Below, one piece after another: positions 22,029 to 33,927 of a stretch of DNA of 64,000 nucleotides; position 1 is the first letter of the stretch; each line of letters begins with the position of its first letter. This DNA is from Endotrypanum monterogeii. Taxonomy: Eukaryota > Euglenozoa > Kinetoplastea > Trypanosomatida > Trypanosomatidae. The position numbers were made by a program, and so were the translations under genes. The stretch covers positions 1,219,023 to 1,283,022 of the forward strand of contig CM007314.1 of NCBI GenBank assembly GCA_000333855.2, given 5' to 3'. The notes below the pieces were generated by a model. The model made no database searches. It had not been told where the DNA came from and saw only the letters and a program-made list of their open reading frames with translations.

Positions 22029-23476
22029 TATAGCCAAGCAAAAAAAAAAGGAAAAGAAAAGATAGGGTGATGTACTCGTCTACCGAACGAGGGCGTGTCG
22101 AGAAATAAAGAGTCACTGCACGCGTGCCAACCTCCACATGCGAAATCCACTGAAGGTGGGAGAAAAGAGCGGGAGACGTACGAAATACGACAATGGTGAA
22201 TCAAAAAGAGGTATACTGTCGCAGCGAAGCAAACGGGGAGATGCGAAGGGGGGTGGAGACCGCAACGGTTTCCACGTCGACACCCGCGTACAGAGAGGCG
22301 GAGAAAAGGGAATGAAGAAACAGTTCAAGTGATATGAAGATGCCGGAAATCAGAGGGGAATAGAAAGCGCAAAGGGACGGACACAATCTGCAATCCCTGA
22401 ACCTCAAGAAGGGTGACGCTGCCGGCTGTGCAAAGGGCGAGAGGCGCTTGTGCCCTCTACTTGCCCTCCATTGGTTTTGCATGTAGTGCCCATAGCAGAC
22501 TACCTCGCCGAGAAAGCGGCAAAACCTTCAAGGAAGAACACAACTCACCTCCTTCTACTTGAGAATGTGTACATAGCCGATTTCGTTCGAGTGTAACACC
22601 CAAGGGTGCATTGCCATCGCACTTTTTATTTATTTCATATGCAGTAAAATATGATTGACTTTGGGGTCATCTGGTCTGTTTGAGAAGCATATAAGAGTGA
22701 CAAAGTATTGGAGGAGGGAAACCAGAACGAAGTGCATGCTCTCAACGCCGCTGCTTTCCCCGCATCTTAGATACGAAATAAGTCGGGAAAGAGAAGGGGG
22801 AAAAGGGGGGCGGGAGTGAGCAGAGGGCAACACTCGACATATATATAAACCTCGGGCAACATTCGATACGATGCAGTGGGGTCATATTTCACCTCATGAG
22901 CTCTCCAATTATGCCTATACTGCACCCCCCCCCTATTGTACAGGCCTCCACGGACGCAATATCCCCCTTTCGTCTATAGCAAGAGACCCTTGGAGCCGAT
23001 GCCAGACTCCGCATCTCTCCCCCAACCCCTTCCCCACTCGGCAGACACTTTGTTAAACCCTTGACCAAACACTCATCTGTGAAGGAAGGAGGGAGAGAAA
23101 ACACACACACACACACATGCACACCTACGCGTCGCCGTTATAGTTGCCGGGTCCCCACACCGGGAGCCTCTGTCCTCCTCTCCTTTCGCGGAAGCCCCGA
23201 CAGCACATCTGTGAAGGAAAGAGGGGGGAAGTTGAGGTGAGAGGAAGGTTGCGGGAAACGACGCGCGAGGATGCCACCACAGCATAGCAGTCTGAAACGT
23301 ACACATATGAACACGATGGGGAAAGGAGGAAGTTCGCGCTTGGGTAAGGGCGACAATGGTGCCAAGACCGCCTCGTAGACACCCCGATGCCTTCCTCCTC
23401 CTCCTCCTCCTCCCCACCCCAAAAAAAAACAAACAAAATACACCTGCAGGCACTAAACCCTGCCCTCATCCCTTTC
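22029..23476. other. Intergenic spacer
   Basis: No supported gene. It holds C- and CTC-rich runs, a (CA)n run at 23100-23117, and two near-identical copies of a CATCTGTGAAGGAA element about 133 bp apart (near 23072 and 23205) in the 3' UTR of the 315-aa gene. Confidence 0.6.
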
Positions 23477-24424
23477 TCAAAACCGGAGGGACTCAAGATC
23501 GTCGATGGACAGGTCAGAGAGTTCGACGTGGTGTTCTAGCAGGCGCTGGCACACGCATTTCGGCCCATGTAATTTGCATAAGTGGCGGAAGGCATCACGT
23601 GCCGAGGAAGTGATCTTGCCAATGTCAACCAGGTGGTCCACACACCGCTCAACGTAAGGCCAGTCTTCCATCCCTATTGCGTACGCTAGCAACGGGGCCA
23701 CAACATCGGCGTCCCCCAAGACCCGGGCGTGCTCAAGATGCTCGGAAAGTGTCTGCAAGCTGCAGCCGTCCTTCAGGATGAAGGGAAGGACTTTGTTGTA
23801 GGGCACAGAGTTCTTTGGGCAGGCTGATATCATCTTGAGCACCTCCTCCCACGTGCACTGAGCCATGAGCGGCCACAAACTGCTCAAATCAGAGCGGGTC
23901 ACGCGGGCATGGCTGAGCATCTCAGCCGCGACGTCAGGCCGCTTTTCTGATAAGGCTGCATGGAGAAGATTACATCTAGTTACAGTGGAGAAGGGTAAGT
24001 CATCTATTAGGCGCGTGTGCCACTCCCTTCCCGCACCCTTGAGCAGTACGGCACACGCCTCAGCCAAACCGATCTGTGGGGTGGCACCACTTACACTGGC
24101 CCCTGATAGGGCCTCGCTAATCGTTTTCCCATCCCCTTTGTTGAGTGCTTCCCAGAACAGCGACCACTCCACCTCCTCAGACTTTCGGCGCTGAAAGCTC
24201 GCAGAAAGACGCAGCTTCTCATTGAAGCGTGCTTTCACGTCCTCAACACCGACGCCGGTGTAGTGCATGATTGCCTTTAAAAGATCGAAGGTGTCAGCTG
24301 GAGGAGTGTGGTATGGGTGACGCTGATATATCTGAAGCGCACGCAGCCAGTCACCTGACTCCAGAGACGCGTGAAACGACTGCGGTAGCGGCGCTGCCTT
24401 CCATATTCTTTCCCGGCCTCGCAT
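23477..24424 (-). CDS. Hypothetical protein, 315 aa, helical
   Basis: Not recognised. It is predicted mostly alpha-helical with evenly spaced amphipathic helices (for example LESGDWLRALQIYQRHP at 21-37, and PDVAAEMLSHARVTRSDL), a pattern of helical-repeat (PPR/TPR-like) proteins. The first residues (MRGRERIWKAAPLPQSF) are basic and poor in acids, compatible with mitochondrial import. Both are inferences; no canonical PPR consensus can be counted. It starts at the ATG at 24424. Kinetoplastids have many degenerate helical-repeat proteins in mitochondrial RNA processing and ribosomes, a possible role. Confidence 0.8.
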   Translation of the reverse strand: MRGRERIWKAAPLPQSFHASLESGDWLRALQIYQRHPYHTPPADTFDLLKAIMHYTGVGVEDVKARFNEKLRLSASFQRRKSEEVEWSLFWEALNKGDGKTISEALSGASVSGATPQIGLAEACAVLLKGAGREWHTRLIDDLPFSTVTRCNLLHAALSEKRPDVAAEMLSHARVTRSDLSSLWPLMAQCTWEEVLKMISACPKNSVPYNKVLPFILKDGCSLQTLSEHLEHARVLGDADVVAPLLAYAIGMEDWPYVERCVDHLVDIGKITSSARDAFRHLCKLHGPKCVCQRLLEHHVELSDLSIDDLESLRF

Positions 24425-25188
24425 GACAAAAGAAAAAAAATCGCAACGAATGTCTGATGAAGAAAACGATCTAGAAAAGGACGGAGATGGTGTAAATCAG
24501 CGTTAGAGAGCAGCATACAGAGAAGCCCCGACACTGATATTATCACGTCAACTCAGTGGTGTATAGAAGACGTTCTCACCCCCCACCCCAACTTTGCCCC
24601 CCCCCAAAAAAAAAGCTGAAGAATAGCAGTCAGCGCGCCCACACAAAAAAAAAAATCGAGCTATTTCCACCTCCCTCCGCACTCCGTACACGTATGTGTA
24701 TATGTGTATGTGTGCGCGCACGCGTGTGCGTGTGAGTGCTGGAGAAAAGAGCGAGGGTGGGTATCAGTAGGTAAGCATTGAAGAAAAACGACCATCATAT
24801 CACCTGGCGCTCATCTCTCCCCGATTTTTTTCACCTCGCAGCCAGTCGCATAACACAGAAGCAACGAGAGGAATGGAATGCAACAAATTGACAAACAGTG
24901 AGACACCTGACAGTGAAATGCGGGAGCGTTGCACAACAAGCGCACCTCACGTCATGAATAAAAGTGGGCCAAGCGTTTGTGCACAACCGCACGATCACAA
25001 AAACGTGAAGAAAGGAAGGTGCGAGGAAGCGAGTGCTAAAGCACGCATCGTCGTCGAGCACACTTCCTCATCGAAAGGAGAACACCATGTCATTTTTTGT
25101 TGTTAGAGGTGTGTTGTGGATATGAACAGCGCGTTCGCGTGTCGCGGGGTCATGGGGGAGCCTGAGAAAGAAACGATCGAAGAGGTAT

Positions 25189-25228
<40 letters not shown>

Positions 25229-25729
25229 GTTTGTGTGGGTGGGTATGCGTTTGTGTATGTAGAGGAAGAAACGAGCACGGCTAATAGTTCCGATTACCAC
25301 ATATAGTACATAAAGGGAAGTAGGAAGGAGGCACGCAGAGCAAAACATTCAGATACCCGGTGGACAAACAGAGATCATACCGAAGAGGAAGACAACGATC
25401 CACGCATCTGGCAAAAAAATATATATATATATATATGTATATCGGCAACGCCCCAGAAGAAACGGCGCTGCTACACCAACAAAGTCAACATTAACACTGC
25501 TTATGTACATATGAAGAGTGCCTACACGGGGGCTAAATGCAACTTCTCTCACCTCCACTCCAATGCTCCGCCTTTTTTCCCCACCTCCAATGGCATGGAG
25601 GAGGGAAGAGAGGAAGAAAACGAAGGAAAAGGTGCAAATGTGCAGCGGAGAAAATCGGAGCAGAAGGGCAACGAAGCAGGCATACCTGCGACGATGTCAG
25701 CGAGGAAAACCAGACGGTACGCACCTTCG
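24425..25729. other. Intergenic spacer
   Basis: No supported gene. It has C-runs, a G/T/A purine-pyrimidine alternating patch at 24690-24740, (AT)n runs at 25193-25227 and 25420-25436. It holds the 3' UTR of the MNS1-like gene. Confidence 0.6.
25193..25227. repeat. (AT)n microsatellite
   Basis: About 17 AT units in the 3' spacer of the MNS1-like gene. Confidence 0.9.
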
Positions 25730-27070
25730 TTAGCGTGTCGGAGCAACTTTCTCGGAAACTTTGTCCTGAGAAAAAAACTTTACCTTCTCTTCGTCCCGCA
25801 AGGCATGAACAGGGGCATACCCTCCTAGCTTGGGGAGATGCTCTGCCAACAGCTTCTCGCGAGCGCGTCGGATGTACTCTTGGATTTGAAGTTCATGTTG
25901 GACGTCTTGTTCAACGACCTGGCGCTCTAGCTCCTTCTCTTTCTCCTTGAGGAGGCGGCGTTCTTCAAGACGCTGGTTCACTTCGACTATGTGTTGCCGC
26001 TTCAGCTCCGCTTGCTTCTGGCGGTTGAGCTGATCCAGTTTAGCCTGCTCAGCCAACTTTTCCATCGTTTCCTGTCGGAAGCGCATGATTTCGGCCATCT
26101 CTGCCTCTCTGGCAATGCGGCGCTGCTCAATAAGCTGCTCATTTTCACGTAATACGGCGGCAGCCATGCGTTCGCGGCTTTCTTTTTCTGCTTTCATAAG
26201 CATTCTTTCTTTTGCCAAGCGCTCCTCTTCGTAGTACTCCTGGAGTAGCGTCTCCAGCTCACGCTTCTTGCGTTCCTCTTCGGCGATACGACTGCTCTGC
26301 TCTTCCAGTATGCGAGCCTTCACGGCATCCCGCTCGCGCGCCATCTTTTCCTCCATCTCTCGTCTACGGTTCTGTTCTTCGAAGTAGGCACGAATCGCTG
26401 CTTCCTCCTTGGCTTCCCGTTCCTCTTCGGCCTTTTTAATAGCCGTACGGAGACGGACAAACTCATTTTGCTCCTCCTGCAGGCGCCGCTGCCGATCGCG
26501 ACGGGCAAGACTTTCGAGGAAGTCCTGCTCCTGCACTCGCGCAGCCACCGCATCTACGGCGATACGCTCCTGCTCGCGCTGCTTCGCATCCTCCAGCGCA
26601 GCAGCACGCCGCTGGCGGATTATATCTAGCTGTTCTGCCTGATGTCGCCGAAAGCGCTCCATCTCTTCCAAGCGCTTCTTTTCATCCTCCTCCTTGACAA
26701 GACGGTCTTGCTCAGCCAAATAGTCTATGTACTTCCGCTGTTCCTCTGCTGCCCGCTCCTTGGCGATGCTGTGGTCCGTCACCTGCTCCGCACGGCTTTT
26801 ACGGAGATAGGCATCTTTTAGCTGAACCTCTAGTGATCGCACGTCTGGGTAGTCACGCACTAGCTGGAGCATCTTGGCGTCCTTCAACTCGAGTCGCTGC
26901 TGCTCGGCTAGCTCGGCCGCCAGGGCCTCATCAACGGCAGCTGCCTTCGCCTTGCCTGCTCGCATGGCTGCAAAGTCGTCATCCTCTTTTTGTTTGGCGA
27001 GCTCGGCTTGAATCGCTTTGTAGCGGTTCACGCGGCGAAGCCGCTCCGCTCGTGAATCACTGAAGCTCAT
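25730..27070 (-). CDS. TPH-domain coiled-coil protein, MNS1-like flagellar protein
   Basis: A 446-residue, almost wholly alpha-helical protein rich in Glu, Arg, Lys, Gln and Ala: the trichohyalin-plectin-homology (TPH) type found in ciliary microtubule-inner proteins such as MNS1, CFAP45 and CFAP53. The length and the C-terminal pattern, a long coil ending REKLLAEHLPKLGGY followed by a short charged tail, fit MNS1 best. By family knowledge it would bind inside axonemal doublet microtubules of the flagellum. No membrane segment or enzyme motif is seen. The ATG at 27070 lies just after a T-rich tract on the minus strand. The TPH class is firm; the precise orthologue is an inference, as TPH proteins look alike. 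Confidence 0.82.
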   Translation of the reverse strand: MSFSDSRAERLRRVNRYKAIQAELAKQKEDDDFAAMRAGKAKAAAVDEALAAELAEQQRLELKDAKMLQLVRDYPDVRSLEVQLKDAYLRKSRAEQVTDHSIAKERAAEEQRKYIDYLAEQDRLVKEEDEKKRLEEMERFRRHQAEQLDIIRQRRAAALEDAKQREQERIAVDAVAARVQEQDFLESLARRDRQRRLQEEQNEFVRLRTAIKKAEEEREAKEEAAIRAYFEEQNRRREMEEKMARERDAVKARILEEQSSRIAEEERKKRELETLLQEYYEEERLAKERMLMKAEKESRERMAAAVLRENEQLIEQRRIAREAEMAEIMRFRQETMEKLAEQAKLDQLNRQKQAELKRQHIVEVNQRLEERRLLKEKEKELERQVVEQDVQHELQIQEYIRRAREKLLAEHLPKLGGYAPVHALRDEEKVKFFSQDKVSEKVAPTR

Positions 27071-27496
27071 TTTTTGTTGCTAATTGCCCCTACAACTCGC
27101 TTCTCTGATGAGCAAAGACCAAAGCCGACTGATGTGCAATGAGAAGAAAAAGAAGTAAAAGCGAGAGATGGGAGGAACAGAAAAAAAGGGAGGGGAGGGG
27201 AAGAGATGTATTAACGAGAGGAAGTCACACAACGCACACGGGGTAAGAACGTGCTTGATTCCTGTGATCCTCCCTGAGGATGGGACAGGGAGGGGTATGA
27301 GAAGTGCAGGACAGAACCCGCCTGTTGGAACTTGCTGTTCGGATGGATTTCCGTATTTCTGCCTACTAGTCACTTTGGAGGACTGGAAGAAGAGGAGAGG
27401 AAACGAAAGAGGGCGAAGCAGAAGGAAAGGGGGGAGGGGAGGGGAGGGGAGGCGTTGGGCATGAGAACCTCCTCTTCAAGTTGGAAGCAAAACGAA

Positions 27497-27532
<36 letters not shown>

Positions 27533-29955
27533 AACGGCGGTAAAAGGAGAGTTAAAATAGTAGGGGTATAGGAGAAAAGCACCAAATCTTTTTGAAGGTG
27601 TCTTTGCTTTTGCTTTGTCTTGTTGTGAGACTGGGCCTGGATTGACTCCACACAGCCACAGTTACAGCGGGGAGGAGGAGAAGTAGAGGAGAGAGGGCCT
27701 GCAGCAGCTCACCTGGCAATCGACAAAAAAAAATGATGATAGGGCCGTCAACTCGGATCATAAGCTGTCAACATTGCAACGGGGCCATAGTAATAATAAA
27801 AGAAAAGGGGGGATACGGACACCACCCGTAAGCTCGGCGTCCCTCCCAATTGCTTAGCGTACCCACAGACCCATACAAGAAGACAGTAATCGGGCGCTGA
27901 GCTGTCGCCTGTCGTGAGGCTCCCCATGTGGCTGTTTAGGAATGAAATCCACACGTTACGTAAATGCCAACTCAGTCATCCAAGCCCTCGTTCGGTCTCG
28001 AGCTGCAGCTCATCCCTGCTAAACAGACAGACCTCTCGGCCGCTCCCATCAAGCTAATCATTACGCCTCGCACCCCGTTTAGGTCGACCCCCACATCCTC
28101 ACAAGTAGTCAGGGCGGGAAAGAGTTGCTCGAGTCACACGGACGCCTTGACGATCACCTAAATGATACGAAACCCGCTCACTGTCGAAGTTTTCTATGAG
28201 GGAAGCACAGTCCACGATATGAGCTCGGACGATATCAGGACAAAAAAAATGTTACTGGCGCCCCACACTTTACGAGTGCACGATGACGTGCCCCGCAAAA
28301 GTGGCTCTGCGTTCGGCACAGGTATACAAAACTCCCTGGCCTCCAGAAGATGGGAGGTAGTGATCCCTAGGTACCAAAGGAAGGGTGCCGCCGCCCCCCC
28401 CCCTCCCCTCGCCCTCAGCTGATGCGCAACGAAAAGGGGGCACAACAACGCCAACAGAGGCAGAAACTTGAGTGCAAAAGGCACTTATTTTGGAAATGTA
28501 TGTATGATCTTATTTCGAAAAACGGAACGAATGTCTGTGAATATGTTAGGATACTGCCATCATACCATGAGATGAAGCAAGCATAAGCGTGTAACAATTG
28601 TGCCTGTCGCAGCTGCGAGGCCTTCACAGACTCGAGGAGGAGATGAGAAAATCGCACGCGAGACACAGCAGCCTGCATCGATGATACCATAGGAGCACTA
28701 ATGTTGTCCACCTTTTGCATTCCAGTGTTCACAGCACCCCTTCCCCCCCCGTTGTAATGAAGCGGAAGCAAAACAGTTTTGTGATGTCCTCCACAGACGC
28801 TGTCGGATATCCTCACATCCCTCAGAAATGCACGCGTTCACCCCCGGGCATTGAAAGGCGCCGGTCAAAGTTGAGGGTGCTACATCTCGGCAAGTCAACT
28901 TGGACGCCTTCCGATGGGTACATGTGTGGTATTTTGCTGTGCGCGTCAGGGGTGGGAAGCGAACTGGGGACAGGGCGGTGTGTCACATTCCCCTTCTCCT
29001 CTGTTTCCAGCATCGTGGGAAGGGGAAGAGAAGCCTGAGTGAGATCGCATTACAAAGCGCAAGTAGTCTGAGGAGAGAGAAGCAGTGAAGACGGAAGAGG
29101 CACGTGTCCAGTGAGGTGGGGCGTGGAGAGAAAATATAGTCATAAATAGCAAGCACAATCAATGAAAACCTCGATAAGAAGACGCCTTAACGGGTAAAGA
29201 CAAGGCGTGTATGAGCTTGTATGGAGGAGACGAGGAAACAACTCACGCCAGAGCCCCGGTGAGCAGTAAAAATAAGAATGGCCGCACGCCGCTTTGTGCC
29301 GGTATGCGGGCTGAGGGAAAGAAAGGGACCAGACATCAAATTATCCGAACCCACATGCATACCCAACCTTGCACAAGCGCACATGCTTCTCATGATTGTC
29401 GCATGTCTCTTCGAGGATTATCGCAAACAGTGGGCAGAAGAAAAATGGTGTTGTGTGCTATACGGGAAGTCGGTATCCTGGTCATGCGTATCATAACCAT
29501 GAATGAAAAAGTGCGTGATGGGAGGAGCAATGAAAAGTATCCAACAAGCACACACACACAAACAGAGAGAGAGAGAGAAGGAAGAGGAAGACGAGGAAAC
29601 AAAAAGGGATTTACCCCCCGTGGCAACATCTGCAACAAGAAAAAAAAACGCGAGGCCAACGGATGAATTCGACTAGGAGGGAAAAAAAGCAATGTCATGA
29701 CGACAGTCACCGGTGTCACAGAATCGACCTGTAGTCCAAATCGTTCTGAGCACCCCCTCCCCACTCCCCTCAAAATCCACCGGCGCCGCAGTGGAACGAC
29801 ACGAAAACATTCTGATCGCCAGTAGTTCGAAGTAGAGTTGCAAGTCATGTGAGCGGAAAACGGGTCAAGAGAGAAATGAGAGCTCTTGCCTATGCAGACA
29901 CTGTGTGCGTGGAAGCACCTCTCAGGTCACAGCTTACCCTCCCATCCTCTTCTTA
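27071..29955. other. Long spacer, 3' of the RRM gene
   Basis: No supported gene in 2.9 kb. It holds purine-rich stretches, a (CA)n run at 27500-27528, C-runs and short A-runs. The right part is probably the long 3' UTR of the RRM protein gene. Confidence 0.55.
27500..27528. repeat. (CA)n microsatellite
   Basis: About 14 CA units on the plus strand. It is the only long (CA)n on this strand in the leftward unit, where the others are (GT)n. Confidence 0.9.
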
Positions 29956-30384
29956 CTAGTAGCCCTGAGGATGGTTGTGTTCACGGATGATGTCGCTCTC
30001 CAAAGGAGGCGGCTGCACTCCATGGCGCTCGTAATTGCTATCAAACTTGTCTAACGCGATCAAGCGAGGTGCACGCTTCTCCTCTGCGGCCCTCATAAAC
30101 TCTTCCCCAACTTGATGGCCGTAGACAGAGATGGCAGGACTATTCTTCGAGTACAAGACGATCATTGGTAAGTTACGGCATGTCTGGTAGTGACAATGCA
30201 GCGCCGCCACAGCAGCGTCGGCGTCATCGACGGTACCGTAGGTCACCTCCGCGTAGAGGTGTGGGCCCTCGCCGAACAACTGAACATTGTGCACCGCGCC
30301 GTAAGCGGAAAAAAGTCGCTCTAGATATTGTGAATTTGCGATCGATGATATGTTCGCAACAAACAGGATAGCCTTGCTGTTCAT
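29956..30384 (-). CDS. Small RRM-type RNA-binding protein
   Basis: A 142-residue protein with one RNA recognition motif in its N-terminal half: an RNP2-like strand ILFVAN (6-11), helix 1 around YLERLFSAYG (20-29), a degenerate RNP1 strand HLYAEVTYG (42-50) and helix 2 with the DADAAVAAL pattern (54-62). The C-terminal 60 residues are charged with no clear domain. Trypanosomatids use many single-RRM proteins to control mRNA stability and translation, since transcription is polycistronic (family knowledge). RNP1 lacks the usual aromatic pair, so RNA affinity may be weak or the domain may bind protein. It starts at the ATG at 30384. Confidence 0.85.
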   Translation of the reverse strand: MNSKAILFVANISSIANSQYLERLFSAYGAVHNVQLFGEGPHLYAEVTYGTVDDADAAVAALHCHYQTCRNLPMIVLYSKNSPAISVYGHQVGEEFMRAAEEKRAPRLIALDKFDSNYERHGVQPPPLESDIIREHNHPQGY

Positions 30385-30458
30385 CCTAACAACAGAGATG
30401 AAAAAGGGGGAAGAAAAGGATGGACGTCGCTTCCGTTCTTCTCCTATATGACTGGCAC

Positions 30459-30464
<6 letters not shown>

Positions 30465-30490
<26 letters not shown>
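30465..30490. repeat. (GT)n microsatellite
   Basis: Thirteen GT units, just upstream (transcript sense) of the RRM gene start. Confidence 0.9.
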
Positions 30491-31035
30491 CAACCCCACA
30501 AATGAGCTGACAGAACGAGCGCAGGTAAAAGTGTTGCTCTCCTCAGCCGGTGTTATGTCTGCTGACGATCGTTTTTTTTTTTATGTATGCCGGCGTTGAC
30601 GTGAAGAAAAATCGAAAGAGCACCACTGCGATTCTCCGCTGTGGATGCAAACGTGTAAAAGGAATGACAGGTTGAACTGTTGTACCACTGCAAGTCGGCA
30701 TTTTACAAAACGTGAACGTGAATCAGCGGGTTAAACCCGCGGCGGTGGAGGAGCGAGACGATCAGCCAAGTCGAAATAATATATATATATATATTCCATG
30801 GGCACCATGGGTGAAAAAAAAAGAAAGAAGGGAACGGGTAGAGCCAAAAAGAAGGTGAGATGAATCAACGCACCCAAGCTAGCAGGTGCCAAGAAGACCG
30901 AAGACGCAAACGCGATTGCATGTGCATCACCTGCCCTTTGGCATAGAAAGAATGAATTCCCTTTTCCCACGGGAAAGGAACCAGTCGAGTCCCCTGCCCT
31001 TCAATCGAAACTCCCTGGTAGCACCGGCACAATCA

Positions 31036-31067
<32 letters not shown>

Positions 31068-31078
31068 TGTATGTGTGA
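31036..31078. repeat. (GT)n microsatellite, interrupted
   Basis: GT units broken by two AT steps. Confidence 0.9.
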
Positions 31079-32535
31079 CAAATGAATCGTGCTCTCGGCC
31101 AGGCTCACTCTCAGGCGCACGTGGTGCGTGGCGCAGAGTGACCACATCGGTTTGTCATTTTCCCCTGAATTGTCCGCTCTCCTTTCCCTCCTCCCCTCCC
31201 CCTATCTAAAATAAGACGAAATCCACCTCTACTTACAGAGGGCAAGGTGCACATGACCTGCACCTCTTTATGAAACGAATAAGAAATCGAGCGAGGGAGG
31301 GAGGGAGGGAGGGGCAAGAAAGAAGCTCCCATACGGCTAAGTTGTTTATGGGAGTGCATCATCGACTCAGGATTTCCTGAGATTTGCACGTGCTCGTTTC
31401 CCTGGCCTACACAACCGGATACTGTCCATATAGTAGGCCACACATCCTCGACCCCCTTATCCTTTACACTTGTAGAAATTGGCATCGTCGAATCGTCGAG
31501 GCAAAAAAAAATGAAACCCGCCGTCGTGCAGCCTTATGCAAAAGAAGAGGCACGGTGGAGGCATAACCGCACAACTCAACATATTTGAAAAAACATCCAC
31601 ATCCACATGCACTAGAACACACCTCATCATGTCGATCCCCCAACTACTATGAACTCAATGATTGAGGACAGGAGATGGGGACATCGCGGTCAAAGGGGGA
31701 AGGAAGGTGAAAACACAAAGACCGGTAAAGAGAAGATACCTGCTGTTTCGCAATGTACATGGTAAGGAAAATCAACGTACAGCTCGAAAATATTTACGAA
31801 GTGCACCCTCAGTCATCCAGAACATCCGTTCTACTCTTCGACCTACCCTTTCCGCCCTTTCGGCAGCCCCATACGGTGATCAAAGTCGGCGGTACGCCAA
31901 CGTGACAACAGCGATTGAGTGACCTGTATGAGCACGACGTGGTTCTCGAACGCTGGTACACCCCTCCCCTCTACGTCGCAGGTCGCCTTCGAGTCACGCC
32001 GATTATGCTAGTCGCCATACAGTGCACTCCTCCGAGTGGCATAGTCTCCTCTCCCGCAACCCGTTGGTAGTCGGGGACGGGTGAGGCTCGTGCGAGTCAC
32101 AGTGACACATCTGACCTTTGTATATGGTTGGTGCAGACGTACTCACAATAGCAGGCTGCTCTGACGCAGCGCCACCCAGGAATACACCACGGTTATCAGT
32201 GGCGATATACTGATGCGGCCTCACCAAATTGTATAGGCATTGTTCTACCGCCATCGGGAACGATTTGGTAGGGGTGGTGTGTGTGTGTGTGTGTGTAGGG
32301 GGAGGGAGCTGAATGGGTACCATACATAATCGAGGTGGATCCGTGAGGCAGCGCGGCGGCAGCCGCCTTTATCGGAACCTGTTGGTCAGAAGCGAGGGAG
32401 GGAAACGTTAATCTTTGGAGGGCTTATGTAGACGAAAGCACATATTCCCTGGAACTGAGTAGCTGTATAATCTGAGACAAAAAAAATAGTAGCGATGCAA
32501 TCTTGTCTTTCAGACGCTGCTACCGATGCCTCTCT

Positions 32536-32539
<4 letters not shown>

Positions 32540-32572
<33 letters not shown>
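32540..32572. repeat. (GT)n microsatellite next to the HMGR stop
   Basis: About 16 GT units preceded by (CT)n, less than 60 bp past the HMGR stop codon, so inside its 3' UTR as (AC)n. Confidence 0.9.
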
Positions 32573-32574
<2 letters not shown>

Positions 32575-32625
32575 TGTGTTTTCCAGCCTAGCCAACGCAA
32601 CGCTGCAACTCCTGTGGGTCACTTC

Positions 32626-33927
32626 TCATTGACCTGAGGGCTTGCGGTTCAGCTTCATGTGAGCACTCAGCAAGTGGCCGGCGGCAAGGCCGGATAAGAG
32701 AGAGAGTTCCCCGCAAACAACTGCACCTGCCACAACGCGTGCAATCTGACGGGAATTGGCACCTGGGTTTTCTTTGTTCGCACCCGCGTACCCCATGAGC
32801 TCCAGCATGGCGCGCTGTGACGACAAGCCTGTGCCACCGCCAACCGCGCCGACCTCGATGCTCGGCATCATGACGCTGATCATAAGATCTTCACCATCTT
32901 TCTCAACTGTTGTCATACATGTTGCCGATTCCACAACCTGCGCAGGATCCTGACCAGTGGCGATATAGATCGCGGCTACGACGTTGGCTGCGTGAGCGTT
33001 GAATCCGCCAATGGAACCGGCAAGCGCAGAGCCACGGAGGTTCTTCGTCACATTCAACGAGACGACGCTGTCCACAGTGCACTTGAGGACGCCTTCCACC
33101 ACCTCACGTTTGATGACGGCCTCTGCTATCACCGACTTTCCACGTCCCTCCACCCAGTTTAATGCGGAAGGCTTCTTGTCCGTGCAGAAGTTACCTGACA
33201 GCGTCAACACTCGCGCGGAAGGAACGTGCTGCTGCAGCACCTGCAGTGCTTTGTCACAGCCTTTTGTAATCATGTTCATTCCCATTGCGTCTCCAGTGAA
33301 GGCGCAGAAACGCATGTGCACCTGACGGCCTGTCATGGCACACTTAATGCTCTGCAGTTTCCCAAAGCGGGTTGTAGACTCGAAGGCTTCTTTCAGTACG
33401 TCGAACCGATCCTCGCAGAACTTTACGACAGCAATAGCCTCGTCGAATGAGTTTACCTCGACTACAGGTGCTCGCGTCATCCCTTCCTTCAACACCGCGG
33501 TCCGACAACCACCGCTGAGGTTGATTGCGCGCGCACCACGGTGCGTACTTGCAATGAGTGCACCCTCTGTCGTTGCCATCGGTATCCCCACCTCCTTTCC
33601 ATCCAGAAGCAGTGGACCGGCTAGGCCGACCGGTACCGGGACGTAGCCAAGAATGTTCTCGCAACTCTGACCCACAACCCGGTTCCAGTCGTAGTTTGTG
33701 TACGGCAATTTCTCCAACGGGTGCGTGGCATTAGTGGATGGGATCATCTTCTTTACAATCTCACGACGAATGGCGATAGCGCGGTCATAGTCAGGAGAAA
33801 GAGCCTGCTCAAGACCGTAAAATGCAATCTGTTTGCTCTCCACCTGCTTGATGATCTCCGCATCAGACATAGAGGCCCAACCCCCGCCTTTGGCGGCGGA
33901 GCAGGCAAACAGCAGAGAGCGGCGCAT
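32626..33927 (-). CDS. HMGR: 3-hydroxy-3-methylglutaryl-CoA reductase
   Basis: A 433-residue enzyme making mevalonate from HMG-CoA with NADPH, for sterol and isoprenoid synthesis. Seen: ENILGYVPVPVG (90-101), the catalytic glutamate in TTEGAL (E121), the NADPH-binding DAMGMNM (213-219), the catalytic lysine in TDKKPS (K251/252), the aspartate in GQDPAQ (D327), GAVGGGTGL (360-368) and the C-terminal catalytic histidine in AAGHLL (H418). The N-terminal sterol-sensing membrane domain of animal and yeast HMGR is absent. Instead the start (MRRSLLFACSAAKGG) resembles a mitochondrial leader, as known for trypanosomatid HMGR. The ATG at 33927 follows a likely splice acceptor at 33998; the longer frame to 34041 opens with TTG. 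Confidence 0.97.
   Translation of the reverse strand: MRRSLLFACSAAKGGGWASMSDAEIIKQVESKQIAFYGLEQALSPDYDRAIAIRREIVKKMIPSTNATHPLEKLPYTNYDWNRVVGQSCENILGYVPVPVGLAGPLLLDGKEVGIPMATTEGALIASTHRGARAINLSGGCRTAVLKEGMTRAPVVEVNSFDEAIAVVKFCEDRFDVLKEAFESTTRFGKLQSIKCAMTGRQVHMRFCAFTGDAMGMNMITKGCDKALQVLQQHVPSARVLTLSGNFCTDKKPSALNWVEGRGKSVIAEAVIKREVVEGVLKCTVDSVVSLNVTKNLRGSALAGSIGGFNAHAANVVAAIYIATGQDPAQVVESATCMTTVEKDGEDLMISVMMPSIEVGAVGGGTGLSSQRAMLELMGYAGANKENPGANSRQIARVVAGAVVCGELSLLSGLAAGHLLSAHMKLNRKPSGQ

Larger units (their letters stand above)
30385..32625. other. Intergenic spacer, RRM gene to HMGR
   Basis: No supported gene. It holds three long (GT)n runs (30465-30490, 31036-31078 with interruptions, 32540-32572) and (AT)n at 30780-30794. 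In the leftward transcript the GT runs read as (AC)n within the HMGR 3' UTR or RRM leader. Confidence 0.6.

Noticed and set aside
31111..31485. A 124-codon minus-strand frame with ATG between the RRM gene and HMGR
   Set aside because: It runs through G-rich and purine-rich low-complexity sequence, and no domain is recognisable.
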